Translations under genes and position numbers: made by a program
Source of the DNA: JBMTVN01 sp046047235
GTDB lineage: Bacteria; Verrucomicrobiota; Verrucomicrobiia; Limisphaerales; JAHDYP01
Direction: 5' to 3'
DNA length: 52,496 nucleotides
Assembly: GCA_046047235.1 (NCBI GenBank)
Contig: JBJOII010000013.1
Location: 1 to 52,496, forward strand
In this document: in pieces, positions 1-8,479 of the stretch
How positions within the stretch are numbered: the stretch's first letter is position 1
How the letters are laid out: each line of letters begins with the position of its first letter
The notes under the pieces: model-generated
Database searches by the model: none
What the model was told of the DNA's origin: nothing
Seen by the model: only the letters and a program-made list of their open reading frames with translations

Positions 1-293
1 TGTATGGGGTGATTTTGTGCAATGCGCGGGCGATGGGGGAATTTGGGGCGGTGTCGGTGGTTTCGGGTCACATTACTGGGTATACCGACACATTGCCGTT
101 ACGGGTGGAGAAGTTGTATCAGGATTATGATTTGGTGGGGGCGTTTGGTGTGGCGAGTTTACTGGCGGTATTGGCTTTAGTGACATTAGCGATCAAGACC
201 TGGCTGGAGTGGAGGGAGCAGCGGGCGTGGCGGTTGGCGCAGTCGGCTGTGGAGGGAACTGGATTGGTTGAGAAGGGAGGAGACTGGAAGTGA
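1..293 (+). CDS. cysW: Sulfate ABC transporter permease CysW, 3' end only
   Basis: This is the C-terminal part of the inner-membrane permease of the sulfate/thiosulfate ABC importer; the start lies outside the window. The frame is open from base 3. The visible segment carries the permease coupling-loop region (NARAMGEFGAVSVVSGHI), then a short loop and the last membrane segment (about LVGAFGVASLLAVLALVTLAI), ending in a basic cytoplasmic tail. The MGEFGAVSVVSG stretch is characteristic of CysW/CysT. The stop overlaps the GTG start of cysA by four bases, so the two are translationally coupled. The other genes of the importer (binding protein, CysT) should lie just upstream of the window. Confidence 0.9.
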   Translation, partial: YGVILCNARAMGEFGAVSVVSGHITGYTDTLPLRVEKLYQDYDLVGAFGVASLLAVLALVTLAIKTWLEWREQRAWRLAQSAVEGTGLVEKGGDWK

Positions 294-1393
294 GCATTGA
301 GCTACAGAGTGTGAGCAAGCGATTTGGCGAGGTGGCTGCGGTGGAGGACGTGAGTTTTTCTGTGGCTGACGGGGAGTTGGTGGCATTGTTGGGTCCGAGT
401 GGTGGTGGGAAGACGACGGTATTGCGGATGATTGCGGGGTTGGAGACTCCTACGGCCGGGGAGATTAGGATTCGTGGGCGGAGGGTGAACGAGGTGAGTG
501 TGCGCAAGCGCAACATTGGTTTTGTTTTTCAGAACTATGCGTTGTTCAAGAGCATGACGGTGGCGGGGAATGTGGGTTTTGGGTTAAAGATCAAGAAGTG
601 GAATCGGGCGGATCGGGATGAGCGGATCGGGGAATTATTGCGGTTATTTGAGTTGGACGGATTGGAAGGGCGTTTTCCGCATCAGCTTTCCGGGGGGCAG
701 CGGCAGCGGGTAGCGATTGCGCGGGCGCTGGCGCCGAGGCCTGGGGTGTTACTGATGGACGAGCCGTTTGGAGCGGTGGATGCGAAGATTCGTCAGGAGT
801 TACGCGACTGGCTGGTGCGGATGCATCATGAGTTGAACGTGACGACGATCTTTGTGACGCACGATCAGGAGGAGGCATTGGAGGTGGCGAACCGGATTGC
901 GATTTTTTCGCGCGGGCGTTTGGAGCAGGTGGGGTCGCCCCGGGAGGTGTATGAGCGGCCGGCGAACGAGTTTGTGGCCCGGTTTGTGGGGGTGATGAAC
1001 GTGCTTGAGCTGACTGTTAGCGGGGGGCGGGCGCGTTTGCAGGAGTTGGATTTTCCGGCGCATGGGCAGGCTGAGGGGCAGCGGATGAGGATTGGGTTTC
1101 GACCCTATTCAGTTCAGGTTTCGGGCGATCTGGGGCAGTTTCGATATCGGGCATTGCTGCGTCGGACTTACTTTTTGGGGATTTTGTTGCGGCTGGAGTT
1201 GGAGCTGCCGTCCGGGTTGGTGGTACGGGCGAGGATGACGAAGGAAGAGTATGCTGCGGGTGGATTTCGGGAGGGAGGGCAGGTTTCCTTTCAGATTCGG
1301 CAGTATCGAGTGTTGGCGAAGGAGGGTTCGGCGTTGCCTTCGGAGACTTCGGTGGCGCATGAGATGCCGCCTTATTTGGGTGAGGGGATTTAG
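290..1393 (+). CDS. cysA: Sulfate/thiosulfate ABC transporter ATP-binding protein CysA
   Basis: ATPase subunit that powers sulfate import with CysT/CysW at the inner membrane (367 aa, usual family length). Visible motifs are Walker A GPSGGGKTT (residues 35-43), Q-loop QNYALF (81-86), ABC signature LSGGQRQR (133-140), Walker B VLLMDEPF (153-160) and the switch His191 in FVTHDQEEA. After about residue 240 comes a TOBE-like regulatory domain containing the IGFRPYSVQV segment typical of CysA. The GTG start overlaps the cysW stop. CysA rather than another CUT-type ATPase is called because of this partner and the C-terminal domain. Confidence 0.92.
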   Translation: MSIELQSVSKRFGEVAAVEDVSFSVADGELVALLGPSGGGKTTVLRMIAGLETPTAGEIRIRGRRVNEVSVRKRNIGFVFQNYALFKSMTVAGNVGFGLKIKKWNRADRDERIGELLRLFELDGLEGRFPHQLSGGQRQRVAIARALAPRPGVLLMDEPFGAVDAKIRQELRDWLVRMHHELNVTTIFVTHDQEEALEVANRIAIFSRGRLEQVGSPREVYERPANEFVARFVGVMNVLELTVSGGRARLQELDFPAHGQAEGQRMRIGFRPYSVQVSGDLGQFRYRALLRRTYFLGILLRLELELPSGLVVRARMTKEEYAAGGFREGGQVSFQIRQYRVLAKEGSALPSETSVAHEMPPYLGEGI

Positions 1394-1570
1394 TAGCTGG
1401 GTGGAATGCTGGCTAGTCACGGGGCGGCTGAGGGTGTAGGTTGCGAAAGTTTTCCTGCTATGTAGCCTGCTGGCCTGTTGAAGGTTTCTTGTGCCCGGCG
1501 TTTTGGGTGGGAAGTCTTCGAGGGGGTAGGAGGGTCGGGAGTTGGCGTTAGTCTTGATGGAGAGCCTGCT

Positions 1571-1804
1571 ATGAATAATCGTGGAAGTGTCTTGGTTCGG
1601 TTGGTGTCGACGTGCGTGTTATTGAGTTCACTGGTTTTGTGGAGTGGGTGTGCGTGGTCGATTGGTGGGGAGAAGGAGGGGGGGACGGTGGTTCGGGAGA
1701 CGACCAAGGGGCAGGAGCTGATTGATCTCAAGCGCGCTTTGGATCAGGGGGCGATGAGTCAGGAGGAGTATGATCGGGAGCGGCAGACGATTTTGAGTCG
1801 TTGA
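1571..1804 (+). CDS. Small lipoprotein with SHOCT-like C-terminus
   Basis: A 77-residue putative lipoprotein. The N-terminus is basic then hydrophobic and ends in LWSGC, an acceptable lipobox with Cys at about residue 27. The C-terminal 35 residues (LIDLKRALDQGAMSQEEYDR followed by ERQTIL) match the short amphipathic SHOCT pattern, in which an L-K-x-L-x-D-x-G-x-I/M-x-x-E-E-Y/F motif is diagnostic. I chose the ATG at 1571 because it gives a clean signal peptide; an in-frame upstream extension to 1478 has no such logic. SHOCT domains are found at the ends of many membrane proteins and are thought to mediate oligomerisation. No specific function can be assigned. Confidence 0.7.
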   Translation: MNNRGSVLVRLVSTCVLLSSLVLWSGCAWSIGGEKEGGTVVRETTKGQELIDLKRALDQGAMSQEEYDRERQTILSR

Positions 1805-1929
1805 GGTCGAGTGGGGTTGGTTGATTTGATCATAAGTCGGCATGAAGTACTCGAGGTATGTAATTCAGTTTTAGCTTTCAAAATAGCCTTGTGTGTGGTA
1901 GAGAAAAGGCAGTTAACCCAATCCTGCTT

Positions 1930-2511
1930 ATGTCACTCGATTACGCTCTTGAAGGTTATCCGTGCAAGACCCAGTTACGAGACGGCACGGAATGTGTGAT
2001 TCGTCCATTGCGCAAGGGGGACTGCTCCCGGCTGATGAAGTTTTTCGATGCTGTTCCGGAGATGGAGCGGTTATTCATCAAGCATCGGCTGAGCGATCCG
2101 GGGTTATTGAAGGACTGGTGTCAGAACATCGATTTTGAGTCGAACTTGCCATTGTTATTGTTGAAGGGGACGAAGGTGATTGGGGAGGCGACGTTGCATC
2201 AGCGGCAGGGCGGGTGGAAGCGTCACGTGGGGTTGGTGACGTTTTTGACACATCCGGAGTATCGTGGGCGGGACATTTCGAAGATTCTGGTGGGGGAGAT
2301 GATCAAGGTTGGGCGGCATTTGGGTTTGAAGAAGCTGGAGGCGGAGTTGAACGGGGAGCGGACGGTGGCGATCAAGAGTTTGCAGCAGCTGGGTTTTCGG
2401 GATTTTTTGAATTTGCCAGATTATCTTTTGGACATGCAGGGGGGCAGTCACGATTACGTAGTGATGGGTTTGGACATTGTGACTGACGAGGAGTATGCGA
2501 GTTCGTTTTGA
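1930..2511 (+). CDS. GNAT-family N-acetyltransferase
   Basis: A 193-residue cytoplasmic acyltransferase of the GNAT fold. It begins with the usual beta-strand segment (TQLRDGTECVIRPLRKGD), has a central strand around LLLLKGTKVIGEATL, and carries an acetyl-CoA pyrophosphate-loop region at HPEYRGRDISKILVGEMI, a variant of the (Q/R)xxGx(G/A) motif in which the second Gly is replaced. The next element (LGLKKLEAELNGERTVAIKS then LQQLGF) matches the typical alpha4-beta7 region. The substrate is unknown. The ATG at 1930 is preferred; an in-frame GTG at 1891 would add 13 residues of unlikely sequence. It stands alone between two lipoprotein loci. Confidence 0.75.
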   Translation: MSLDYALEGYPCKTQLRDGTECVIRPLRKGDCSRLMKFFDAVPEMERLFIKHRLSDPGLLKDWCQNIDFESNLPLLLLKGTKVIGEATLHQRQGGWKRHVGLVTFLTHPEYRGRDISKILVGEMIKVGRHLGLKKLEAELNGERTVAIKSLQQLGFRDFLNLPDYLLDMQGGSHDYVVMGLDIVTDEEYASSF

Positions 2512-2549
2512 GGGTGAGTAGGGGTTTGGCGGGGTTGGATGCGGCTGAG

Positions 2550-2578
2550 TTTACATCGGGTTGTGCGGGTGGTAGGCT
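2550..2578 (+). promoter_or_regulatory. Candidate sigma70-type promoter for the LpoB operon
   Basis: TTTACA at 2550-2555 and TAGGCT at 2573-2578 are separated by 17 bases and lie about 90 bases upstream of the LpoB-like start. The -10 fits the TAnnnT pattern also seen upstream of tig, rpmH and rnpB in this window. This is pattern matching only. Confidence 0.35.
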
Positions 2579-2665
2579 ATTCCGCTGAATAGAAGTGCGT
2601 GGCAGACGTCCAAGGAGTAAGTGGACGTGTTTGGTGCGTTGCGGACCTAGAGTGGAAGCCTGCTT

Positions 2666-3310
2666 ATGAAGACGAATGTAGACTTGTGTGGATTGGGGAA
2701 GAGCTGGGTGTTGTTGCTGGTGGCCGGTGTGTTGTTGTCGTCGTGTGCGTCGAAGGGGGTGAGGAATCCTTCGGGCACTGGGGTGACGGAGATGGGGGCG
2801 GACGAGAAGGGTTTTGTGGGGGGGACGGGGATTGAGTCACAGGATTTGGTTGCGGTGACGGACAAGATGGTGCGGAGCATTTTGGAGGTTCCGGCTGTGC
2901 GTGGGGCGGGGCAGCCGCCGGTGGTGGTTTTGGATCCGGTGGTGAACGACACGCGTTTTCCGATCAACAAGGAGTTGTTTTTGACGCGCATCCGGGTGCA
3001 ATTGAATTCGAAGGCTGCGGGCAAGCTTCAATTTGTGGCGCGGGATCGGATGGCGGTCTTGGAGGAGGAGCGGGCGAAGAAGCAGGCGGGGCAGGTGACA
3101 GGGGGTGCGGACGTAAGGGCGGTGGAGTTTCGTGGCGGGGATTATTTTTTGACGGGGAAGCTGCAGGGGTTGACGACGCGGACTTCGCAGGGGACGAGCG
3201 ATTACATTTTGTATTCGTTCCAGCTGATTGATGCGAGGACGAGCGTGATTGTTTGGGAGGACATGGCGGAGATCAAGAAGCAGGGTTTGGAGGATGCGGC
3301 TTATCGGTGA
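2666..3310 (+). CDS. LpoB-like penicillin-binding protein activator lipoprotein
   Basis: Putative outer-membrane lipoprotein (214 aa) related to LpoB, the activator of PBP1B-type peptidoglycan synthases. The signal peptide ends in LLSSC with lipidated Cys27. The mature part has a linker and then the globular domain: DLVAVTDKMVRSIL, a PPVVVLDPVVNDTRFPIN segment, LFLTRIRVQL, and FVARDRMAVLEEER followed by a GGDYFLTGKL strand. This order is the hallmark of the LpoB fold (the ADP/TolB-like alpha-beta core). It is the first gene of a three-lipoprotein operon with COG3014-like and YcfL-like proteins. YcfL also neighbours lpoB (ycfM) in enterobacteria, which supports the call. Confidence 0.82.
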   Translation: MKTNVDLCGLGKSWVLLLVAGVLLSSCASKGVRNPSGTGVTEMGADEKGFVGGTGIESQDLVAVTDKMVRSILEVPAVRGAGQPPVVVLDPVVNDTRFPINKELFLTRIRVQLNSKAAGKLQFVARDRMAVLEEERAKKQAGQVTGGADVRAVEFRGGDYFLTGKLQGLTTRTSQGTSDYILYSFQLIDARTSVIVWEDMAEIKKQGLEDAAYR

Positions 3311-3348
3311 GGGGTTTGGCGTGCGGGGGTGGGGATGGTTAGGAGTGA

Positions 3349-4536
3349 ATGGTTGAGCCGATGAACCGCTACCTGGACATCGTGTTGGGGTGTTTGCTGC
3401 TGCTGGGGGTGGCCGGGTGTGCGACGTCGCCGAGGAAGGCGCCGTTTGTGCCGACGGGTGATCCGGTGGCGGATGGAGTGGCGAGGATGGAGCGAGGGGA
3501 GGAGAGGGATCGTGTTTTGTGGCAGTATCGGACGGCGCTGACGGCCTTGCGGTTAGGGAGGAGGGAGGAGGCGAAGCCTCTATTGGATTCGGCGTTGGCG
3601 AGGTTGCAGGGGTTGTATGGGCCTGATTCGGAGGCGCGTCGGTCGAGGAGTTATTTTGCGAAGGAGAGCCGCAAGACCTTTGTGGGGGAGCCTTACGAGC
3701 GTTCGATGGCGTACTATTACCGTGGGGTGCTTTACTGGATGGATGGGGAGCTGGACAATGCGCGGGCGTGTTTTCGCAGTGCGCAGTTGATGGACAGCGA
3801 TGTGGAGGACAACCGGTATGCGGGGGATTACGTGGTGATGGATCTGCTTGATGGCTGGGCGACGTTTCGGCTGGGGGGTGACGGGGTGGAGGCGGTGGGG
3901 AGGGCGGAGGGTTTGGCGAAGCGGGGGAAGCCGCCTGAGTATGAGGCGGGGAACAATGTGGTGATATTTGCTGAGAGCGGGCGGGGGCCGGGGAAGTATG
4001 CTGCGGGTGAGTATGGGGAGCAGTTGAAGTTTAGGCCGGGGAGTTCCCGTGCTGCGCGGGTGAGGGTAGGTGTGGGGGGGCGGTGGGTGGAGATGGAGCC
4101 TTTGGATGATTTGACTTTTCAGGCGACGACACGCGGTGGGCGGGTGATGGACCATGTGTTGGCGAACAAGGCGGTGTTCAAGGGGGCGACGGATGCGGCG
4201 GGGAATGCAGCGATTATTGGGGGGGCGATCATGGCGACGCAGAACAACCGCAACAGTGCGGTAGATGAGGTTGGGGCGGGGCTATTGGTGGCGGGGGTAT
4301 TGAGCAAGATTATTTCGGCGGCGACGACGCCGGATGCGGATGTGCGGGTTTGGGATAATCTGCCGCAGTATTTGTATGCGGGGAGCATGCGGTTGGGGGT
4401 GGGGGAGCATCGGGTGCGGGTGGAATTTTTGGATGTGGAGGGGAGGGTGTTGGAGGGGGTGACGAGGGAGTTTGTGGTGAAGCTGGGGAGAGAGGGCGAG
4501 GACACGGTGTTATTTTTGAGTGATCAACCTCAATGA
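3349..4536 (+). CDS. COG3014-like lipoprotein with TPR-type helices
   Basis: A 395-residue putative lipoprotein. Its signal peptide ends at the lipobox GVAGC (Cys24). Residues about 60-180 form helical repeats of TPR character (RTALTALRLGRREEAKPLLD; YERSMAYYYRGVLYWMDGEL with DNARACFRSAQL). The C-terminal half is beta-rich and includes a glycine/alanine-rich membrane-like stretch (NAAIIGGAIM). Architecture and position between LpoB and YcfL fit the COG3014 family, which recurs with these partners. An AGGAG box at 3341 lies 3 bases before the ATG at 3349; an alternative ATG is at 3361. The function is unknown; a role in envelope or peptidoglycan assembly is inferred from neighbours only. Confidence 0.7.
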   Translation: MVEPMNRYLDIVLGCLLLLGVAGCATSPRKAPFVPTGDPVADGVARMERGEERDRVLWQYRTALTALRLGRREEAKPLLDSALARLQGLYGPDSEARRSRSYFAKESRKTFVGEPYERSMAYYYRGVLYWMDGELDNARACFRSAQLMDSDVEDNRYAGDYVVMDLLDGWATFRLGGDGVEAVGRAEGLAKRGKPPEYEAGNNVVIFAESGRGPGKYAAGEYGEQLKFRPGSSRAARVRVGVGGRWVEMEPLDDLTFQATTRGGRVMDHVLANKAVFKGATDAAGNAAIIGGAIMATQNNRNSAVDEVGAGLLVAGVLSKIISAATTPDADVRVWDNLPQYLYAGSMRLGVGEHRVRVEFLDVEGRVLEGVTREFVVKLGREGEDTVLFLSDQPQ

Positions 4537-4547
4537 AGGAGAGAAGC

Positions 4548-4964
4548 ATGAGAATCGAGAGATATGGTTGGCTATTGGTATCGGTCCTGGTGATGGCTGG
4601 CGGGTGTGCCGGGCGGGAGGGTGCGTATGCGCCGGTGGGGCGTCAGGATGTGGCGGTGGAGAACCGGGAGAAGTTCGTGTTGCTGGACAAGGCCACGCGC
4701 GATTCGGTGGATTGCAGCGGGCTGCTGGAGCGGCGATTGGAGGACGGGCGGATGGAGGTAGTGGCGCAGATCCGGAATCGCTTGAACCGGCGGATTGAGG
4801 TTCAGGTGAACTGTGTATTTAAGGACAAGGCGGGTTTTCCGACGGAGGATGAGGCGTCCTTCAGGACGTTGATTTTGACGGAGAACGCGCAGGAAGGGGT
4901 TCGGTTTGCTTCTTTGAATGCGGCGGCGGCTGACTACACGGTGCGGGTCAGGCAGGCGCGTTGA
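4548..4964 (+). CDS. YcfL-family (DUF1425) lipoprotein
   Basis: A 138-residue putative lipoprotein and last gene of the LpoB operon. The signal peptide ends in VMAGGC. The mature domain reads as alternating strands (GRMEVVAQIRNRLNRRIEVQ, VNCVFKDKAGF, RTLILTENAQEGVRFASLN), the pattern of the YcfL/DUF1425 beta-sandwich, with the R-N-R-x-x-x-x-x-x-V-Q signature typical of the family. The start at 4548 is chosen because AAGGAG at 4537-4542 sits five bases upstream; an ATG at 4533 overlapping the previous stop has no such site. Its last 17 bases overlap the 3' end of the convergent ubiE gene. Confidence 0.75.
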   Translation: MRIERYGWLLVSVLVMAGGCAGREGAYAPVGRQDVAVENREKFVLLDKATRDSVDCSGLLERRLEDGRMEVVAQIRNRLNRRIEVQVNCVFKDKAGFPTEDEASFRTLILTENAQEGVRFASLNAAAADYTVRVRQAR

Positions 4965-5673
4965 TTTTTTCGGCGAGGTGGAGGGTCATGATGCCGCCGA
5001 GGAAGCGGGTTAGCTTGGCGGGTTTCCAGCCATTGGACTCGAGGAGTTTCTGGATGGCGTGGTGATCTGGGTAGTGTTTGAGGGATTCGAGGATATAGGC
5101 ATAGGCCTCGGCGTTTTGGCAGAGGAGTCGGCCGAGGACGGGGATGACGACTTTGAGGTAGGCGAAGTAGAGAGTTCGCCAGGCTGTGCTGGTGGGTTTA
5201 CCGAAGTCGAGGATGAGGAGTTTGCCCTGGGGTTTGGTGACGCGGTTGAGTTCGCGGAGGCCGCCTGCGAAGTCGGGAAGGTTACGGAGTCCGTAGGCGA
5301 TGGTGACGCAGTCGAAGGTATTATTGACGAAGGGGAGTTTCAGGGCATCTCCGGCAATCCAGGGGATGGGTTTGGATGGGGTTGGGGTTCGGTGTTGGGC
5401 GTGGCCCAGCATGGGGAGGCTGAAGTCGACGGCGATGGTGGTGGCGCCGGTTTTTTGGAGGCGCAGGGCGATATCGCCGGTTCCGGTGCAGACATCGAGC
5501 GCGAGTTGATGGGGTTGGGGTGCGGCCTGTTGGATGAGCTGGTTTTTCCAGTAGCGGTGGAGGCCGAGGCTTTGGACATCGTTGATGAGGTCGTATCTTT
5601 TGGCGATGGCGGCGAAGAGGGCGCGCACTTGGGGGGCGCGCTGGGGGCCGGAGCGGTAGTACGGGTTGCCCAT
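4948..5673 (-). CDS. ubiE: Demethylmenaquinone/ubiquinone methyltransferase UbiE/MenG
   Basis: SAM-dependent C-methyltransferase (241 aa) of quinone biosynthesis; in an organism with ACIII and no visible ubiquinone genes it most likely makes menaquinone. Motifs seen: the N-terminal RALFAAIAKRYDLINDVQSLG (YDLxN is family-specific), SAM motif I LDVCTGTGDIALRL, the DFSLPML segment, GDALKLPFVNNTFDCVTIAYGLRNL (near-diagnostic for UbiE), LNRVTKPQGKLLILDFGKP, and the C-terminal GGIMTLHLA. I chose the ATG at 5673; upstream in-frame sequence to 5829 is proline-rich and not family-like. Convergent with the YcfL gene and divergent from the TPR/MshEN gene at 5780. Confidence 0.92.
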   Translation of the reverse strand: MGNPYYRSGPQRAPQVRALFAAIAKRYDLINDVQSLGLHRYWKNQLIQQAAPQPHQLALDVCTGTGDIALRLQKTGATTIAVDFSLPMLGHAQHRTPTPSKPIPWIAGDALKLPFVNNTFDCVTIAYGLRNLPDFAGGLRELNRVTKPQGKLLILDFGKPTSTAWRTLYFAYLKVVIPVLGRLLCQNAEAYAYILESLKHYPDHHAIQKLLESNGWKPAKLTRFLGGIMTLHLAEKINAPA

Positions 5674-5779
5674 GTGGGGGCAGAGGTTAGTTGGGTGTGG
5701 TTCGTGGGACAAGTGGGCAATGGGCTGTTTGTTACTGGGTCTCGACAAAGCGGTAGGGGTAGGCGATAAATCGCGGAAC

Positions 5780-6619
5780 ATGGCTGGTTCATTGACCCCC
5801 AACGAAGAAGCCCAGCTGGCGCAGACCATCGAGATGTTCGAGGTTATTACGCAGTCCCAGCCGCTGGACTATGCGTCGTTGGAGATTTTGAAGGAGGCGT
5901 ACATCAAGTTGGGGCGCCATCAGGACGTAGTGGGGACTTCGAAGAGGATTGCTCAGGCGTATGTTCAGCTGGGGCAGTTGTCGTCGGCTATTTTGGAGTA
6001 TGAGGGGATCTTGCAGCAGTTTCCGGATGATCCGGATGTGAAGGCGGCTTTGGCGGAGATAGAGAGCAAGGCGAGCAGTTTAGCGATGGCGGGTGAGGGT
6101 GAGGGTGGTGCGGTGATGGGGGTTGAGGAGGGGGTGGTGCACAAGGCGCCGGCGAAGGGGCCGGAGCAGGTGGATGACGGCCGGTCGGCGATGCACAAGC
6201 TGTTTGTGGAGGGGAAGCTGATGGCGTCGATGGATTTCGACCAGATGTGGGAGACTCCGGACACGAGCGTCTCGCCTTCCATGGTAACGGATCCGTTTAT
6301 TCAGCAGCTGGCTGACCGTGGGATTGTATCGATGGAGCAGAGTTTGAAGTTGCTGAGTGAGCGGTCGAGGTATCCGTATATTCCGTTATCGACTTATGAT
6401 GTGGATGTGGAGGTGGCGAGGAGTTTTCCGCGGGACATTTGTGTTCGGTGGGGGATTTTGCCCTTTGACCGGATGAGTCGTTCGGTGTTGGTGGCGACGG
6501 CGAATCCATGGAACAAGCAGGCGATGTGGGAGATGGAGAGCAGCACGAAGAGTCATTTGATCTGGTATTTGACGCACCCGGGTGATTTGACGCGGGCGAT
6601 TCGGAAGTATTTGAGGTAG
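5780..6619 (+). CDS. TPR-containing protein with C-terminal MshEN/GspE-N-like domain
   Basis: A 279-residue cytoplasmic protein directly upstream of pilB (20 bases). Residues about 15-100 are helical repeats of TPR type (LDYASLEILKEAYIKLGRHQ, AQAYVQLGQLSSAILEYEGI). A charged, low-complexity linker follows (about 100-130). Residues about 170-279 resemble the N-terminal domain of GspE/PilB ATPases (MshEN): ADRGIVSMEQSLKLLSERSR, PYIPLSTYDVDVEVARSFPR, then CVRWGILPFDRMSRSVLVA and TANPWN. The same pattern opens the adjacent PilB. MshEN domains bind c-di-GMP in some pilus ATPases, so a regulatory adaptor of the pilus motor is a reasonable inference. The ATG at 5780 starts only 106 bases from the divergent ubiE start. 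Confidence 0.7.
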   Translation: MAGSLTPNEEAQLAQTIEMFEVITQSQPLDYASLEILKEAYIKLGRHQDVVGTSKRIAQAYVQLGQLSSAILEYEGILQQFPDDPDVKAALAEIESKASSLAMAGEGEGGAVMGVEEGVVHKAPAKGPEQVDDGRSAMHKLFVEGKLMASMDFDQMWETPDTSVSPSMVTDPFIQQLADRGIVSMEQSLKLLSERSRYPYIPLSTYDVDVEVARSFPRDICVRWGILPFDRMSRSVLVATANPWNKQAMWEMESSTKSHLIWYLTHPGDLTRAIRKYLR

Positions 6620-6639
6620 GAAGGGGAAGTTAACGAGAC

Positions 6640-8376
6640 ATGCCTCCGTTAAAGAGTTTTGGAGAGAGAATAGCCGATGCTTTGGTCGAGGACGGGTTGT
6701 TGTCGCCGCAGCAGGTGACTGAGCTGCTTGAGCAGCAGCGCAAGGAGGGGACGCGTTTACTGAAGCTGATCCTGGTGAAGGGGTTGGTGAGCGAGTCGGA
6801 CATGGTGGTATCGATGGGGCGTGTATTGAACGTGCCGCCGATCAATGTTTCGAGGATAGCGATTCCCCCTGAGACGGCGGAGTTGGTGTCGCGAGAGATT
6901 GCGATGAACCACAAGGTATTACCGGTTTCGCGATTGGAGAACCGGTTATTTGTGGCGATGGCGGATCCGTTGAACGTGCTGGCGCTGGACGACATCCGGC
7001 GCATTACACGTTTGGAAGTGATCCCGTTGATAGCGTCCGAGAAGGCGATTCTGGACAAGATCAACAATTTGGACAGCGGTCAGGACCGCATGCGCCAGAT
7101 TGTTGAGGATGCGGCGCGGGCGGCGGAGGATGAGGCTGAGGCGGAGAATCTGGAGGTCTCGCGTGAGACCATGGAGGAGGTGAACCTGGATCAGCTGGCG
7201 GCCTCGAGCGAGGAGGCGCCGGTGATCAAGTTGGCGAACCTGATCATTGTGCAGGCGATCAAGGATCGGGCGAGTGATATCCATATTGAGCCTTTTGAGC
7301 GGACGGTGCGGTTGCGGTATCGGATTGATGGGGCTTTGGTGGAGGTGACACCTCCGCCGAAGAACATGCAGGTGCCCTTGATTTCGCGGTTAAAGATCAT
7401 GAGCAACCTCGACATTGCTGAGCGGCGGTTACCTCAGGATGGTCGGATGCGGGTGAGGGTATCGGGTCGGGATGTGGATTTGCGTGTTTCGATTTTGCCT
7501 ACGGTGCATGGGGAGAAGTGCGTGCTGCGTATTTTGGACAAGGGTAATTTGAGCACGAGTTTGGATCGGCTGGGGTTGGATCAGGATACATTCCGGCGGT
7601 TCAGGGCGGCGGTGGATGCGCCGCACGGGTTGATACTGGTGACGGGGCCGACGGGGTCGGGGAAGACGACCACGTTATATTCTGCGCTGAACGAGCTGAA
7701 CAATCCGGAGTATAACATCATTACCGTTGAGGATCCGGTGGAGTTTCAGATTCCGGGGATCAATCAGGTGCCGACGAAGAAGGAGATTGGGCTTACATTT
7801 GCGAACGCATTGAGGTCGATCCTTCGGCAGGATCCGGACATCATCATGATTGGTGAGATTCGGGATCAGGAGACGGCGGAGATTGCGGTGGAGTCGGCTT
7901 TGACGGGGCATCAGGTATTGAGCACGCTGCACTGTAATGATGCTCCGGGTGCGGTGGCTCGTTTGGACGACATGGGGATTGCGCCGTTTCTGATTTCGTC
8001 CTCGGTCATATTGGCTTGTGCGCAGCGGTTGATGCGCAAGATATGTCCGGTGTGCAAGGAGCCGGTGACTTATCCGCCCAAGATGTATGAGGATTTGGGC
8101 ATTGATCCGAACACTTTTGAGGGGGCGACGCTCTATCGTGGGCGGGGTTGTGAGCGTTGCAAGAACACGGGTTATGCGGGGCGGATGGCGATCATTGAGG
8201 CGATGACGATTTCCGATGAGGTGAAGCGGTTGATCATTCAGCGGTCGAGTGCGCACGAGATTGGCAAGGTTGCCATCTCGATGGGGATGAAGACACTGCG
8301 TATGGTTGCGCTGGAGAGGGCGAGGGAAGGTGTGACGACGTTGGAGCAGACCCTACTGACGACGTCGATTTTCTAG
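6640..8376 (+). CDS. pilB: Type IV pilus/type II secretion assembly ATPase PilB/GspE
   Basis: Hexameric cytoplasmic ATPase that drives pilin polymerisation (578 aa, normal length). N-terminal MshEN domains (about 1-160) include EDGLLSPQQVTELLEQQRKE and PVSRLENRLFVAMADPLNVL. The catalytic core has the RASDIHIEPFE signature (about 210), Walker A GPTGSGKT (336-343), the Asp box GEIRDQETAEIAV, the His box STLHCNDAP, and a zinc tetracysteine with CPVC (469-472) and CERC (504-507). These are hallmarks of PilB/GspE; PilT retraction ATPases lack the zinc region. No other pilus genes are in the window, so pilus versus secretion use cannot be settled. The name is by family. Confidence 0.9.
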   Translation: MPPLKSFGERIADALVEDGLLSPQQVTELLEQQRKEGTRLLKLILVKGLVSESDMVVSMGRVLNVPPINVSRIAIPPETAELVSREIAMNHKVLPVSRLENRLFVAMADPLNVLALDDIRRITRLEVIPLIASEKAILDKINNLDSGQDRMRQIVEDAARAAEDEAEAENLEVSRETMEEVNLDQLAASSEEAPVIKLANLIIVQAIKDRASDIHIEPFERTVRLRYRIDGALVEVTPPPKNMQVPLISRLKIMSNLDIAERRLPQDGRMRVRVSGRDVDLRVSILPTVHGEKCVLRILDKGNLSTSLDRLGLDQDTFRRFRAAVDAPHGLILVTGPTGSGKTTTLYSALNELNNPEYNIITVEDPVEFQIPGINQVPTKKEIGLTFANALRSILRQDPDIIMIGEIRDQETAEIAVESALTGHQVLSTLHCNDAPGAVARLDDMGIAPFLISSSVILACAQRLMRKICPVCKEPVTYPPKMYEDLGIDPNTFEGATLYRGRGCERCKNTGYAGRMAIIEAMTISDEVKRLIIQRSSAHEIGKVAISMGMKTLRMVALERAREGVTTLEQTLLTTSIF

Positions 8377-8479
8377 CGGATATCCTCTGGCCGGCAGGTG
8401 GTTGCGGGTTGTGCCTGAGTTGGAGTTTTGGGGGGCGTCCGGTTGCAGGGGTTGCGAGCCGAGCGGGCGTTGCCCCCCG

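Noticed and set aside
5059..5769. + strand open frame of 236 codons opposite ubiE
   Set aside because: The reverse strand carries unmistakable UbiE motifs; the + frame is acidic and repetitive noise.
8430..8477. GGGGGG...CCCCCC pair downstream of pilB as a terminator
   Set aside because: Only six pairs around a loop of more than 30 bases and no T-run; too weak to annotate.
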